Numbered from the stretch's first letter, positions 8,936-17,245 are shown. The stretch is 46,745 nt of DNA from Verrucomicrobiota bacterium (GCA_027623315.1 JAQBYD010000028.1:1-46745), one strand, 5' to 3'. The notes: a model not told the origin generated them from the letters alone. Numbers and translations are program-made.

Positions 8936-8964
8936 TTGCATACCAGACATTTGTCTGGTGTACT
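8936..8964 (+). promoter_or_regulatory. Predicted lexA promoter overlapping the operator
   Basis: A possible -35 TTGCAT (8936-8941), a 17-bp spacer and a weak -10 TGTACT (8959-8964). Transcription would start around 8970, at the ATG of lexA, and no Shine-Dalgarno sequence precedes that ATG, so the transcript may be leaderless. The -10 match is only four of six, so this is a proposal. Confidence 0.4.
8942..8959. promoter_or_regulatory. LexA operator (SOS box) candidate
   Basis: A perfect 18-bp palindrome ACCAGACATTTGTCTGGT, two 8-bp arms around TT, ends 11 bp before the lexA start codon and fills the predicted promoter spacer. LexA regulates its own gene in most bacteria and binds palindromes of this size, with sequences that differ between phyla. 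I noticed no second copy in the window. The assignment rests on symmetry and position. Confidence 0.65.
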
Positions 8965-8970
8965 TCAAGC

Positions 8971-9594
8971 ATGTCCCCGAAGACAAAACCAGGTGCCACT
9001 CGTGAGCGGATTTACCGTTATGTCCGTAAGCAGCTTGAGGTCGGTTTGCCGCCCACCACGCGAGAGGTTCAAGCGGCCTTCGGATTCCGCGCCGTTCAGA
9101 CCGCGCGCGAGCATCTTGAGCGGCTCGTCCACGAGGGGCTGCTGGTCAAGCGACCGGGAAAAGCAAGAGGCTACGGTCTTCCGTCGAGGCCCTCCAGCGG
9201 ACCACCGCCAACCCTGATTCCCCTTTTGGGTCGCGTACAGGCTGGTGGACTCAATGAAGCCATTGAGCATGTCGAAGATTACATTCCCGTAACGTCCAGA
9301 GCGGCGAAGCACCTGTTCGGATTACGCGTGCGCGGTGAGAGCATGACCGGTGCCGGAATCTTTCCCGACGACATCGTGATTGTACACTCGCAGCCTACCG
9401 CCGAGAACGGACAGATCGTCGTCGCCCTGGTAGGCGATGAAGCTACCGTCAAGACCCTGCGCATTCGTCGCAAGCGCATTGAGCTTCACCCCGAAAACTC
9501 CGCTTTCGAACCGATCATTCCCCCACCCAATGAATGCTCCATTCTCGGCAAGGTTATCGAAGTGCGACGAGTGATCTCGGCAGGGAAGAGGTGA
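8971..9594 (+). CDS. lexA: LexA repressor
   Basis: Protein of 207 residues, normal for LexA. Residues 1-70 form the winged-helix DNA-binding domain (PPTTREVQAAFGF and TAREHLERLVHEGLL). Residues 80-207 are the S24 peptidase domain. The self-cleavage bond is A91-G92 in GRVQAGG, with nucleophile S124 in RGESM and general base K161 in ATVKTL; these line up with E. coli A84-G85, S119 and K156. On DNA damage, RecA filaments trigger self-cleavage and derepress the SOS genes. It is followed by imuA, imuB and dnaE2 on the same strand, a well-known SOS mutagenesis arrangement. The recognition helix differs from the E. coli one, in line with a different operator. Confidence 0.95.
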   Translation: MSPKTKPGATRERIYRYVRKQLEVGLPPTTREVQAAFGFRAVQTAREHLERLVHEGLLVKRPGKARGYGLPSRPSSGPPPTLIPLLGRVQAGGLNEAIEHVEDYIPVTSRAAKHLFGLRVRGESMTGAGIFPDDIVIVHSQPTAENGQIVVALVGDEATVKTLRIRRKRIELHPENSAFEPIIPPPNECSILGKVIEVRRVISAGKR

Positions 9595-9639
9595 GCCTCC
9601 TTATGGGTTCAACGTTTTCGAAAAGCGGCGTGAGGGCAC

Positions 9640-9705
9640 GCCGTCTCCAGGGCCTATACCTGGAAGGCGATTGTTCGTTTTCGAAGGTGACCCCATGGAG
9701 ACGGC
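9640..9705 (+). promoter_or_regulatory. Long-range RNA stem that competes with the lexA terminator (antiterminator candidate)
   Basis: GCCGTCTCCA (9640-9649) is perfectly complementary to TGGAGACGGC (9696-9705), giving a 10-bp stem. Inside lie two smaller stems: TCCAGG/CCTGGA (9646-9651 with 9659-9664) and TTCG/CGAA (9674-9677 with 9682-9685). The 3' arm of the long stem uses bases 9702-9705, which also form the left arm of the terminator hairpin, so the two structures exclude each other. Confidence 0.45.
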
Positions 9706-9729
9706 CTGCCCCCAGGCCGCTTTTATTTT
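9702..9729 (+). terminator. Intrinsic terminator between lexA and imuA
   Basis: CGGCCTG (9702-9708), loop CCCC, CAGGCCG (9713-9719), then CTTTTATTTT. A 7-bp GC-rich stem with a T-rich tail is a textbook rho-independent terminator. It ends 16 bp before the imuA start, so it would limit read-through from lexA into imuA, imuB and dnaE2. Confidence 0.75.
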
Positions 9730-9745
9730 GCTTTCAGGAAAGATG

Positions 9746-10378
9746 ATGCTAAGCACCACTCCAGAACTCAAGGGCGCCGTGGTAGCCAGTCGACTCTTCG
9801 ATTCAACCGAAGCTCCGGCGAGCAATGCGTGGTGCCTCGACTCCCTGGCCGGACGACTGGTTGAGGCTACCAGCGATCACGCCTCGGCCTTATTGACGAC
9901 GGCCGCAACCCTCATCCTGGAAGCGCAGCGCCGCGGCGAGCTGGCCGCATGGGTGGGCACCCGTGAGTCCAGTTTCTATCCTCCCGATTTCGCTGCTTCC
10001 GGAATTGACCTCAAGGCTTTGCCCGTGATTCGAGCGCAGGACACGGTTCACGCCGCACGGGCCGCGGACGCACTTCTACGCTCCGGGGGATTCTGCCTGG
10101 TGGTGTTCGATCTCGGACGTCACGGAGCCCTGAGTTCCGCCAGCCAGACACGGCTGACCGGCTTGGCGCGCAAGCATCATTCCGTACTGCTCTGCATGAC
10201 GAGTCCCGAGAACGGTCGATCCCCACTGGGTTCGTTGGTTTCAGTACGTGGCGAGGCCCTGAAGTGCCGCGACAGTTTTGACCGTTTCGCCTGTCAACTC
10301 CACATCGTGAAGGACAAACGAACGGGTCCCGGATGGAAATGCGTGGAGGTATACCGTGGACCGGGTGGCTTGTGCTGA
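9746..10378 (+). CDS. imuA: ImuA-like SOS mutagenesis protein
   Basis: Protein of 210 residues. The second of two adjacent ATGs is chosen because AGGAAAG (9736-9742) then has normal spacing; 9743 is the alternative. The sequence resembles the RecA/SulA-like fold of ImuA: hydrophobic strands and helices such as EAQRRGELAAWVGTRES (about 62-78) and GGFCLVVFDLGRHG (about 113-126). I cannot see an intact Walker A motif. ImuA works with ImuB and DnaE2 in damage-induced translesion synthesis. The assignment relies partly on position, since the family diverges strongly. The gene overlaps imuB by 23 bp, implying coupled translation. Confidence 0.7.
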   Translation: MLSTTPELKGAVVASRLFDSTEAPASNAWCLDSLAGRLVEATSDHASALLTTAATLILEAQRRGELAAWVGTRESSFYPPDFAASGIDLKALPVIRAQDTVHAARAADALLRSGGFCLVVFDLGRHGALSSASQTRLTGLARKHHSVLLCMTSPENGRSPLGSLVSVRGEALKCRDSFDRFACQLHIVKDKRTGPGWKCVEVYRGPGGLC

Positions 10379-11840
10379 CATCCCTGCGCTGCCGTTGCAG
10401 ATTCTTCTACAACAGCATCCCGAATGGGCGGATGGCCCCGTGGCCGTGGTGGACAGCGAGAAATCCGTCGGCACGATTCAGTGGGTCAACAAGCATGCCC
10501 GTGTTTTGCGAATTACACCCGGCATGCGCTATACCACGGCGCTTTCACTGTCCCGCAACCTGCAAGGCAGTGCCGTAGCCGAGAGTGATATCCAAAAAAG
10601 CGCGGCGGTTGTTCTGAGTCGGCTGTGGAACTTCAGTCCGATTGTAGAGCCTTCATCCCGCGAACCCGGCGTTTTCTGGATCGACCCCGGCGGCCTCGAA
10701 CGGCTTTACGCCAGTCATGCGACCTGGGCGGCGGCGATCCATGACGATCTCAAGCAGGCCGGGTTTCATTCCGTCATGGCGGTTGGGTTTACACGATTTG
10801 GCTCATACGCCACAACCAAGGCGACGCATCGGAACATCGTCTTTGCCGGCATTGCGCAGGAGCGCGCTTATGTGCGCCGGGTCCCTATCGCTCACCTCCG
10901 GTTTGAGCCACGCGTTCGTGATACCCTTCTAAAGCTGGGGATCGACACCCTTGGAGAGTTTATTGAACTCCCGGCGAACAGCCTTCGTCGCCGTTTCAAC
11001 GACGACACCTGCGAGCTTCACCAATTGGCCACGAAACAGGGATGGGAAAGCCTGGACCCCAAGCCAATTCTTGAACCCATCAAGCGCACTGCGGAACTGG
11101 AGTATCCCGAAAGCGACCTTGAACGTCTGTTGTTGATTATCGCCCCCCTGCTTCAGTCCATGCTGCAGGAACTCGCCACCCGGCGGCAGGTGATGATGCT
11201 GCTGCGCTTTCGCCTTGGTCTCGACAACAAGGCATCATGCCGGGAGCGCCTTTCACCGGCTACGCCTACCCTTGACATCGATCAACTCATCCCCCTGCTA
11301 CGGCTGCGCATTGAATCGCTTCCCCTGCAGTCTGGAATCACCGAGCTCACCCTGCAGTGTATGGGAATCCGTGCTACGCGCCGGCAACTCGAACTCTTCC
11401 GCCAGACCCAGGAGCGCGACCTGGCAGCCATTCACCGTGCGTTCGCCGAGATTCGCGCCAACATGGGACACGACGCTGTGGTCTATGCGCAGTTGCATGA
11501 GCGACATCTTCCCGAGGCGCGTTTTTCATGGGAACCGGTAAAGAGACTCGATACGCCCCACCCTATCCCGGCACCATCACGCCCCCTGGTGCGCCGTATC
11601 TATTCGCGCCCTATCGAGCTCCGCTCGCGGTTGCGCCATGAACCTGACGGCTGGATCGTCGGGCGCATGCAGGATGGCCCGGTCGAAGAGGTGGTCGGCC
11701 CGCAGATCATCGCCGGGGGATGGTGGTCGAAGGAGGTCTCGCGCGCCTACTACTACGTCCGCACCCGCACGGGTCGCTGGTTCTGGATCTACAACGACCA
11801 GGTCGAGCGACGGTGGTTTCTACAGGGCGAAGTCGAATGA
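10356..11840 (+). CDS. imuB: Y-family DNA polymerase-like protein ImuB
   Basis: Protein of 494 residues. The N-terminal two-thirds resembles DinB/UmuC palm and finger regions (for example VFWIDPGGLERLY near residue 107 and RVPIAHLRFEPRVRDTLLKLGI in the helix-hairpin-helix area). The usual Y-family acidic residues are missing: the first motif is ACADIPAL in place of DxDxFFA, and the second lacks the DE pair. That is typical of ImuB, which acts as an adaptor linking the beta clamp to DnaE2, not as a polymerase. The C-terminal part has the ImuB-type ending (RAYYYVRTRTGRWFWIY, RRWFLQGE). Its stop overlaps the dnaE2 start as ATGA. Confidence 0.9.
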   Translation: MDRVACADIPALPLQILLQQHPEWADGPVAVVDSEKSVGTIQWVNKHARVLRITPGMRYTTALSLSRNLQGSAVAESDIQKSAAVVLSRLWNFSPIVEPSSREPGVFWIDPGGLERLYASHATWAAAIHDDLKQAGFHSVMAVGFTRFGSYATTKATHRNIVFAGIAQERAYVRRVPIAHLRFEPRVRDTLLKLGIDTLGEFIELPANSLRRRFNDDTCELHQLATKQGWESLDPKPILEPIKRTAELEYPESDLERLLLIIAPLLQSMLQELATRRQVMMLLRFRLGLDNKASCRERLSPATPTLDIDQLIPLLRLRIESLPLQSGITELTLQCMGIRATRRQLELFRQTQERDLAAIHRAFAEIRANMGHDAVVYAQLHERHLPEARFSWEPVKRLDTPHPIPAPSRPLVRRIYSRPIELRSRLRHEPDGWIVGRMQDGPVEEVVGPQIIAGGWWSKEVSRAYYYVRTRTGRWFWIYNDQVERRWFLQGEVE

Positions 11841-14800
11841 ACGGTTCGGCGGCCAACTACGCCCCGCTCTGGTGTAAAAGCAACTATTCATTCCTTGAGG
11901 GCGCAAGCCATCCCGATGAGCTCGTCGAAGAGGCGCACCGCTTGGGCATCCGCTCGCTGGCCTTGACCGACCGCGACGGCGTGTACGGTATGGTCCGGGC
12001 GCACAAGCGCGCGCAGGAGCTCGGAATCCATCTCATCGTGGGAGCGCAGATCACGCTTTGCGATGACTCCCTGATCCTGTTGCTCTCCGAGACCCGCGAG
12101 GGCTACGCCAATCTCTGCCGCTTGATTTCCGCGGGACGGCTGCGCTCCGAGAAAGGAAGCTGTCACGTCAGCCTCACCGAGGTATGCGAGCATGCCGGGG
12201 GGTTGATGGCCCTATGGGGCGGGAACCGGAGTCTACTGGTTGCTCAGAAAGCACCCGATGCCGAGGCACGACAGCTCAAGGAGGCCTTCGCAGACCGCGT
12301 CTATGCCCTGCTTACCCGGCAACGCGAAGATGACGACGCGCGCCGTGAGCGCATCCTGCGTGAACGCGCAAAGCGTTACGAGATGCCCACGCTTGCCGGC
12401 ATGGAAGTCCTCTATCACACGCGTGCCCGTCGCCCGCTGCAGGATATTCTAAGCTGCATTCAACAGGGGATCACGCTGCCCGCCGCCGGTTGCCGCATTC
12501 GCTCCAACGCGGAGCATGCCTTGATGGCTCCGCGGGGATTTGAACAGCTATACGGTGACGACACACACTCGATCTTTCGCACCGGAGAGATTTCCGAGCG
12601 ATGCAACTTCTCGCTCTCCCAGATTCGCTATCGCTATCCCTCCGAGCGTCTGGCCGACGGCATGACGTCGACCGAGTGGCTTCGGCAGCTCACCGATGCC
12701 GGCGCCAGGAAACGTTATCCCGGCGGAATTCCCGGCAGCGTCCGGGATCAGATTGCCAGGGAGTTGCACCTGATTGCCGAACTCGATTACGGGGGATACT
12801 TCCTCACGATGCACGAGATCGTGACGTACTGTCGCCAGAGTAACATCCTCTGCCAGGGCCGTGGGTCGGCGGCGAACTCGACGGTCTGTTACTGTCTTGG
12901 AATTACGGCCGTGGATCCGATACGGATGGGACTGCTCTTTGAGCGCTTCATCTCGCGGGAACGTGCGGAGCCCCCTGATATTGATCTCGATATCGAGCAT
13001 GACCGCCGCGAGGAGGTGATCCAGCACGTGTACCGCAAATACGGCCGCACGCATGCGGCGATGGTGGCCAACTTCATCCGTTACCGCGCGCGATCGGCTG
13101 TACGCGATGTGGGAAAAGCGTTGGGCTTTCCCGAAACGACAATCGAGCGTTTTTCGCGTGTACTCTCGCATTACGACAGCCTCACCGAGGACTCGTTGCA
13201 GGAGGCCGGATTCGATCCGCGCAACCGGTGGCATGACCATCTACTCAAGCTTTCTATCGAAATCCAGGATACGCCGCGTCATCTATCGATTCATCCCGGC
13301 GGGTTCTTACTGGGGCATGAACCCGTGCATGACCTGGTTCCGATTGAAAACGCCACGATGCCCGAGCGGACGGTTATTCAATGGGACAAGGAGGACCTGG
13401 AGGATCTTGGACTCTTCAAGGTCGACCTGCTCGGTCTGGGCGCCTTGAACGTGGTGCATCGCGCGTTCGATCTGATCGAGTTTCACGGCGGCGAATCGTT
13501 GTCCCTGGCCACGATCCCGCCGCAGGATGAACCCACGTTCGAGATGATTCGAAAAGCGGATACTGTCGGCACGTTCCAGATTGAAAGCCGGGCCCAGATG
13601 TCGATGCTGCCTCGTCTTAAGCCAAGGAACTACTACGATCTCGTGATCGAGATCAGCATCGTTCGTCCCGGCCCGATCACCGGTGGCATGGTGCACCCCT
13701 ACTTGCGCCGGCGCAACGGTGAGGAAGTGGTCGACTACCCTCATCCCACGCTTGAGCCGGTCCTCAAGAAGACCCTCGGAATTCCCCTCTTCCAGGAGCA
13801 GGTGATGCAACTGGCCATGGTAGCGGCGGACTACACGCCCGGAGAGGCCGACCAGTTGCGGCGTGACATGGCGGCATGGCGTAAGACGGGACGTATTGAG
13901 CGTCATCGTGAGCGCCTGATCACGCGCATGATGGACAAGGGCATCACCGAAGCATTTGCCGAGCGGGTCTTTGATCAGATCCGGGGCTTTGGAGACTACG
14001 GTTTTCCCGAGAGTCACGCGGCCAGCTTCGCGCTGATCGCGTATGCCACCGCGTGGCTGAAGTGTCATCATCCTGCCGTCTACTTATGCGCTATGCTCAA
14101 CGCCCAACCGATGGGGTTTTACAGTGCGGCCACGCTGGTGGAGGACGGCAAGCGGCATGGCATCGTGATTGCGCCGGTCAATGTTCAGCACAGCCACTGG
14201 GACTGCACGCTCGAGCGTGCGCAAGGCGGTGCCGAGGAGTTTGCGGTACGCATGGGGCTGCGTTACGTCAAGGGCTTACATGCTGAGGGGGGTGAGCGCA
14301 TCACGAGCCGGCGGCCCGACGGCGGGTACGCTTCGATCGAAGCCTTTGCTGCCGCCACACGGCTTGACGATTTTGCGTTGAGCCGACTTGCTCAAGCCGG
14401 AGCTTTTGAAGGGTTCCAGGAAGAGCGGCGGGACGCTTTGTGGACGGTGCTTGGAATCCAGAAACCGCAGGGGGCAGATCTCAAACTTGAAATCAAGGAG
14501 CAGGATGCACATTTCGAGCCGCTCGACACCTTCGAAACGATTCACTGGGATTACGAGGTGACTTCCCACAGTCCGCGCGGGCATCCCTTGACGCCGTTGC
14601 GCGAGGAGTTATCGCGCCAGGGCTGTCCGGATGCAGCGACAGTGCGCGCGATGAAGAATGGTGAGCGTGTCCGTTATGCGGGCATGGTGATTTGCCGGCA
14701 GCGTCCTGGAACGGCCAAGGGGGTTGTATTCATGACGCTTGAGGACGAGACCGGTTTCGTCAATCTCGTGATGTGGGAGCGCGCGTATCAGCAGCACCGG

Positions 14801-14944
14801 CTCATCGCCAAGACGGCAATTTTTCTGGGGGTTAGCGGAAAGCTTCAAACCGACTCCAACACAGTCCACATCGTGGTCGACAAGCTCTGGATACCGCAAG
14901 TCGGCGCGCAGCCGGTCAAGCGCAAGAGCCGCGACTTCCATTAA
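11837..14944 (+). CDS. dnaE2: Error-prone DNA polymerase III alpha subunit DnaE2 (ImuC)
   Basis: Protein of 1035 residues, usual for DnaE2. The ATG at 11837 overlaps the imuB stop (ATGA) and starts the family-typical N-terminus APLWCKSNYSFLEGASHP, the PHP domain. The C-family polymerase core follows, with catalytic aspartates in PPDIDLDIEHD (D381 and D383). Later come GFGDYGFPESHAASFALIAY, a conserved block of DnaE proteins, and a C-terminal OB-fold (RYAGMVICRQRPGTAKGVVFM and TLEDETGFVNLVMW). It carries out mutagenic lesion bypass during SOS. It is the last gene of the lexA cassette. Confidence 0.96.
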   Translation: MNGSAANYAPLWCKSNYSFLEGASHPDELVEEAHRLGIRSLALTDRDGVYGMVRAHKRAQELGIHLIVGAQITLCDDSLILLLSETREGYANLCRLISAGRLRSEKGSCHVSLTEVCEHAGGLMALWGGNRSLLVAQKAPDAEARQLKEAFADRVYALLTRQREDDDARRERILRERAKRYEMPTLAGMEVLYHTRARRPLQDILSCIQQGITLPAAGCRIRSNAEHALMAPRGFEQLYGDDTHSIFRTGEISERCNFSLSQIRYRYPSERLADGMTSTEWLRQLTDAGARKRYPGGIPGSVRDQIARELHLIAELDYGGYFLTMHEIVTYCRQSNILCQGRGSAANSTVCYCLGITAVDPIRMGLLFERFISRERAEPPDIDLDIEHDRREEVIQHVYRKYGRTHAAMVANFIRYRARSAVRDVGKALGFPETTIERFSRVLSHYDSLTEDSLQEAGFDPRNRWHDHLLKLSIEIQDTPRHLSIHPGGFLLGHEPVHDLVPIENATMPERTVIQWDKEDLEDLGLFKVDLLGLGALNVVHRAFDLIEFHGGESLSLATIPPQDEPTFEMIRKADTVGTFQIESRAQMSMLPRLKPRNYYDLVIEISIVRPGPITGGMVHPYLRRRNGEEVVDYPHPTLEPVLKKTLGIPLFQEQVMQLAMVAADYTPGEADQLRRDMAAWRKTGRIERHRERLITRMMDKGITEAFAERVFDQIRGFGDYGFPESHAASFALIAYATAWLKCHHPAVYLCAMLNAQPMGFYSAATLVEDGKRHGIVIAPVNVQHSHWDCTLERAQGGAEEFAVRMGLRYVKGLHAEGGERITSRRPDGGYASIEAFAAATRLDDFALSRLAQAGAFEGFQEERRDALWTVLGIQKPQGADLKLEIKEQDAHFEPLDTFETIHWDYEVTSHSPRGHPLTPLREELSRQGCPDAATVRAMKNGERVRYAGMVICRQRPGTAKGVVFMTLEDETGFVNLVMWERAYQQHRLIAKTAIFLGVSGKLQTDSNTVHIVVDKLWIPQVGAQPVKRKSRDFH

Positions 14945-14945
14945 C

Positions 14946-14971
14946 GGTCCACACTTTATAAAGTGTGGACC
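14946..14971. promoter_or_regulatory. Perfect 26-bp palindrome (operator-like)
   Basis: The arms GGTCCACACTTTA (14946-14958) and TAAAGTGTGGACC (14959-14971) are exact inverse complements with no spacer. It starts 1 bp after the dnaE2 stop. There is no T-run, so it is a poor terminator. Its symmetric AT centre and position just before a winged-helix remnant suit a dimer-binding operator, possibly the remnant's own. Confidence 0.55.
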
Positions 14972-14990
14972 TCTCCAACAATCTTCTTCA

Positions 14991-15170
14991 CACGTTGCGG
15001 AGAATCAAGAGATCGCGCTGCCGACCGCGAGCCTGTATCTGCGCGCGTTGAATGCACGGGGGTTACTCAAGGCCGAGCGGGATGGCCGCGAGGTGTACTA
15101 CCGTGCCAAGCCGGATCGAACCCTCACCCCGGCCCTCTCCCTCTGGGAGAGGGCCGCGGTGAGGGTTCAA
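14991..15170 (+). pseudogene. Remnant of an ArsR-like winged-helix regulator
   Basis: In one frame the DNA reads HVAENQEIALPTASLYLRA, NARGLLKAERDGREVYYRA and KPD, then runs through a REP-like hairpin to a TAG at 15168-15170. This looks like the recognition helix and wing of an ArsR-type regulator (compare the usual QPTVSRHLKVLREAGLV pattern). The N-terminal helices and any start codon are missing, and the C-terminal part is replaced by the hairpin, so it is a decayed gene. The family call rests on about 35 residues. Confidence 0.5.
15118..15168. repeat. REP-like long hairpin between convergent dnaE2 and pyrF
   Basis: Arms of 24 bp (15118-15141 and 15145-15168) pair with a single mismatch around a TCT loop; the arms contain CCCTCACC and GGCCCTCTCCC. 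Such CCCTCACC/GGTGAGGG hairpins are widespread intergenic elements in GC-rich bacteria. It sits between the convergent ends of dnaE2 and pyrF and could stop transcription from both sides, although no T-run follows. Confidence 0.75.
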
Positions 15171-15185
15171 TAGTAAATCTATCCG

Positions 15186-15917
15186 CTAACTGAAGACCCC
15201 CGCGATCGCGTCTTGCATCTGCGTCGCTGCGGCGCGCGGATCCTCAGCATCCCGTATCGGGCGGCCCACAACAATGTAATCCGCGCCATTCAGAAATGCC
15301 TGCTCCACCGTGACGACCCGCTTCTGATCATCATCCTGAGCTGCCGGGCGCACACCGGGACAGACCACGATGAGGTCGTGACCGAGATGCTCACGAATCG
15401 TCGGAGCCTCAAGACCCGACGAGATCACTCCATTACACCCAGATTCAAGCGCGGTGCGCGCACGTTGCAAGGCGAGATCCTGCGGGGTGCCGGAATACCC
15501 CATCTCACGCAGGTCGCTCTCGTCCAGGCTGGTCAGGACCGTAACGGCGAGGATGTTGATCGCGGCCCGGCTGGCGACAGCTGCTTCCATGATCGAGCGA
15601 TCGCCGTGCACGGTGCAGAACTGGACATCATGATCGGCCAGTTGCGCCACCGCGCGTCCAACCGTCTGCGGGATATCGTAGAACTTGAGATCCGCGAATA
15701 CCTTCTTGCCCTGCCCCCGCAACCACGCCAGCAATTCGAAGTAGCCCCCCGCCATGCACAACTCGAGCCCGATCTTGTAGAAACTGACTGCGTCGCCCAG
15801 CAATTCAACCAACGCCCGCGCGTCGTCGGCGGACCGGACGTCGAGAGCGAAAATAAGGCGGTCGGATACGGAAATGTCCTTCACTGAGAGCCTGGAACTT
15901 TCGCCTGGAGGTGTCAT
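15186..15917 (-). CDS. pyrF: Orotidine 5'-phosphate decarboxylase
   Basis: Protein of 243 residues, type I OMP decarboxylase, last step of de novo UMP synthesis in the cytosol. The TIM-barrel landmarks are present: IFALDV (residues 22-27), FYKIGLEL with K48, the catalytic DLKFYDIP with D76, K78 and D81, the VTVLTSLDE loop, CPGVRPA phosphate-binding segment near residue 200, and ADYIVVGRPI near the C-terminus. No other pyrimidine gene is nearby. The start could be the ATG at 15917 or a slightly later codon, because the first 17 residues are not conserved in the family. Confidence 0.95.
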   Translation of the reverse strand: MTPPGESSRLSVKDISVSDRLIFALDVRSADDARALVELLGDAVSFYKIGLELCMAGGYFELLAWLRGQGKKVFADLKFYDIPQTVGRAVAQLADHDVQFCTVHGDRSIMEAAVASRAAINILAVTVLTSLDESDLREMGYSGTPQDLALQRARTALESGCNGVISSGLEAPTIREHLGHDLIVVCPGVRPAAQDDDQKRVVTVEQAFLNGADYIVVGRPIRDAEDPRAAATQMQDAIAGVFS

Positions 15918-15994
15918 AACGTGCAGGATGGAAAGCTACGAACCGCTGGGCAGTACGTCAATGCGATAACCCTGGACCGACTGCAAGATCGACC

Positions 15995-17245
15995 CTACTC
16001 ATATCGTAGCGCGTCAACCGGATCGAGGCGCGCCGCACGGATAGCCGGTGCGGTACCGAACACGACTCCGACGGTCCACGAGACCACGAGCGCCGCAATG
16101 ACCGCCCAGGGAGTCAGAACGCTCTCCCATCCGGTCCAACTTGCCGCGATCGGCATCATCACGATCCCCAGGATGACGCCGAGCGCGCCGCCGACACTTG
16201 AGAGCGTCACGGTCTCGACGAGGAACTGCATAAACACATCCTGCTTACGGGCGCCGACCGCCCTGCGGATACCAATTTCGCGCGTCCTCTCCATCACGAT
16301 CGCAAGCATGATATTCATGATGCCGATGCCGCCCACGAACAGCGAGATGGCGGCAATCGTGATCAGCACGATGTTGAAGACACGCTGCGTGCGTTGCTTA
16401 CTGCGCAACACGTCCAGGGGCACCGTAACGGACACGTCTTCGGTCTGATGATTCATCTCCAGCACTCTGGCTACCGCCTGCGCCAGGCCGGGCACCGCAT
16501 CCTCATGCTCGGTGTGCACGACCAGGCGACCAATCTCCGTCCGCGTGGCTTCGAAGGATCCCGACTCCCACTTGTAGGTGCTCGTACCAAACATCGCCCT
16601 CGCGGTCGCATACGGCAGGAAGACCGTGCCACCCGCTGTACGACCGGGCACTGACATGACGCCAATCACCCGGAAGTACTTGGGGCCGATCTTGATCTCC
16701 TTGCCCACCGCGCCGCCGATGCCGCGCAGACTGGCCGCCACATCGGGAGTCACCACGGCGACGGTGTGCCTGAGCATCTCATGCATTTCCGCAAGCCGCA
16801 TCCCCGCCAAAAGTTCTGAGCCGAAAAGATTGAAGTATTGTGGGGCCACGCCGAGCACATCCGCATCGACCCGAGCGCCTTCACTGTAGATTTTCTGATT
16901 CACACGATGCGCGACACTGACGGATGATTCCGGGCTAATGGCAGCGATCTGACGCGCATCAACCTCGGTGATCCCATAACCCAGTATAGACCGGCTTGTC
17001 TGCTGTCCCGCCCGAGCGGTCTCAACTTCCGTCGGCTTCACCGAATCCATGATGATGTTCTTCAGGCCCAGCGCCTCGATTTCTCGAAGGACCGTTCGCT
17101 GCGCACCCTCGCCCACCGCAATCATCGTCGTCACAGAGGCTATACCGAAGACCACTCCCAGCAGTGTCAACGTCGAGCGTACCCGGTGACGCACCAGGTT
17201 ACGCAGACCATCCCGCACAAGCTCGATCATCCAGTCTAACTGCAC
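15995..17245 (-). CDS. MacB-like ABC transporter permease (FtsX family)
   Basis: Protein of 416 residues. A membrane helix lies near residues 24-46 (STLTLLGVVFGIASVTTMIAV), followed by a long periplasmic MacB_PCD domain and three C-terminal helices (about 285-310, 335-360 and 375-400), including GIGIMNIMLAIVMERTREIG, the FtsX hallmark. This half-transporter pairs with the separate ATPase encoded just upstream (10-bp overlap). Together with the HlyD-like and TolC-like genes it makes a MacAB-TolC-type mechanotransmission pump that exports from the periplasm. The substrate is unknown; antibiotics, peptides or lipoproteins are possible. Confidence 0.92.
   Translation of the reverse strand: MQLDWMIELVRDGLRNLVRHRVRSTLTLLGVVFGIASVTTMIAVGEGAQRTVLREIEALGLKNIIMDSVKPTEVETARAGQQTSRSILGYGITEVDARQIAAISPESSVSVAHRVNQKIYSEGARVDADVLGVAPQYFNLFGSELLAGMRLAEMHEMLRHTVAVVTPDVAASLRGIGGAVGKEIKIGPKYFRVIGVMSVPGRTAGGTVFLPYATARAMFGTSTYKWESGSFEATRTEIGRLVVHTEHEDAVPGLAQAVARVLEMNHQTEDVSVTVPLDVLRSKQRTQRVFNIVLITIAAISLFVGGIGIMNIMLAIVMERTREIGIRRAVGARKQDVFMQFLVETVTLSSVGGALGVILGIVMMPIAASWTGWESVLTPWAVIAALVVSWTVGVVFGTAPAIRAARLDPVDALRYE

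Larger units (their letters stand above)
8697..8970. other. Intergenic region between divergent esterase and lexA
   Basis: This 274-bp stretch has no convincing gene. It holds two perfect direct 10-bp repeats (8772-8791), a 45-bp dispersed repeat with flanking inverted repeats (8874-8928), and the lexA promoter/operator (8936-8964). Short open frames on the plus strand have no ribosome-binding site and no recognisable sequence. Confidence 0.7.

Noticed and set aside
9615-9624. TTTTCGAAAA palindrome as a second LexA operator before imuA
   Set aside because: It shares no arm sequence with the operator before lexA and lies inside the lexA-imuA transcript; probably chance in a symmetric AT-rich spot.
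12548-14071. Two long minus-strand frames opposite dnaE2
   Set aside because: They mirror conserved polymerase codons and show no protein-like features of their own.
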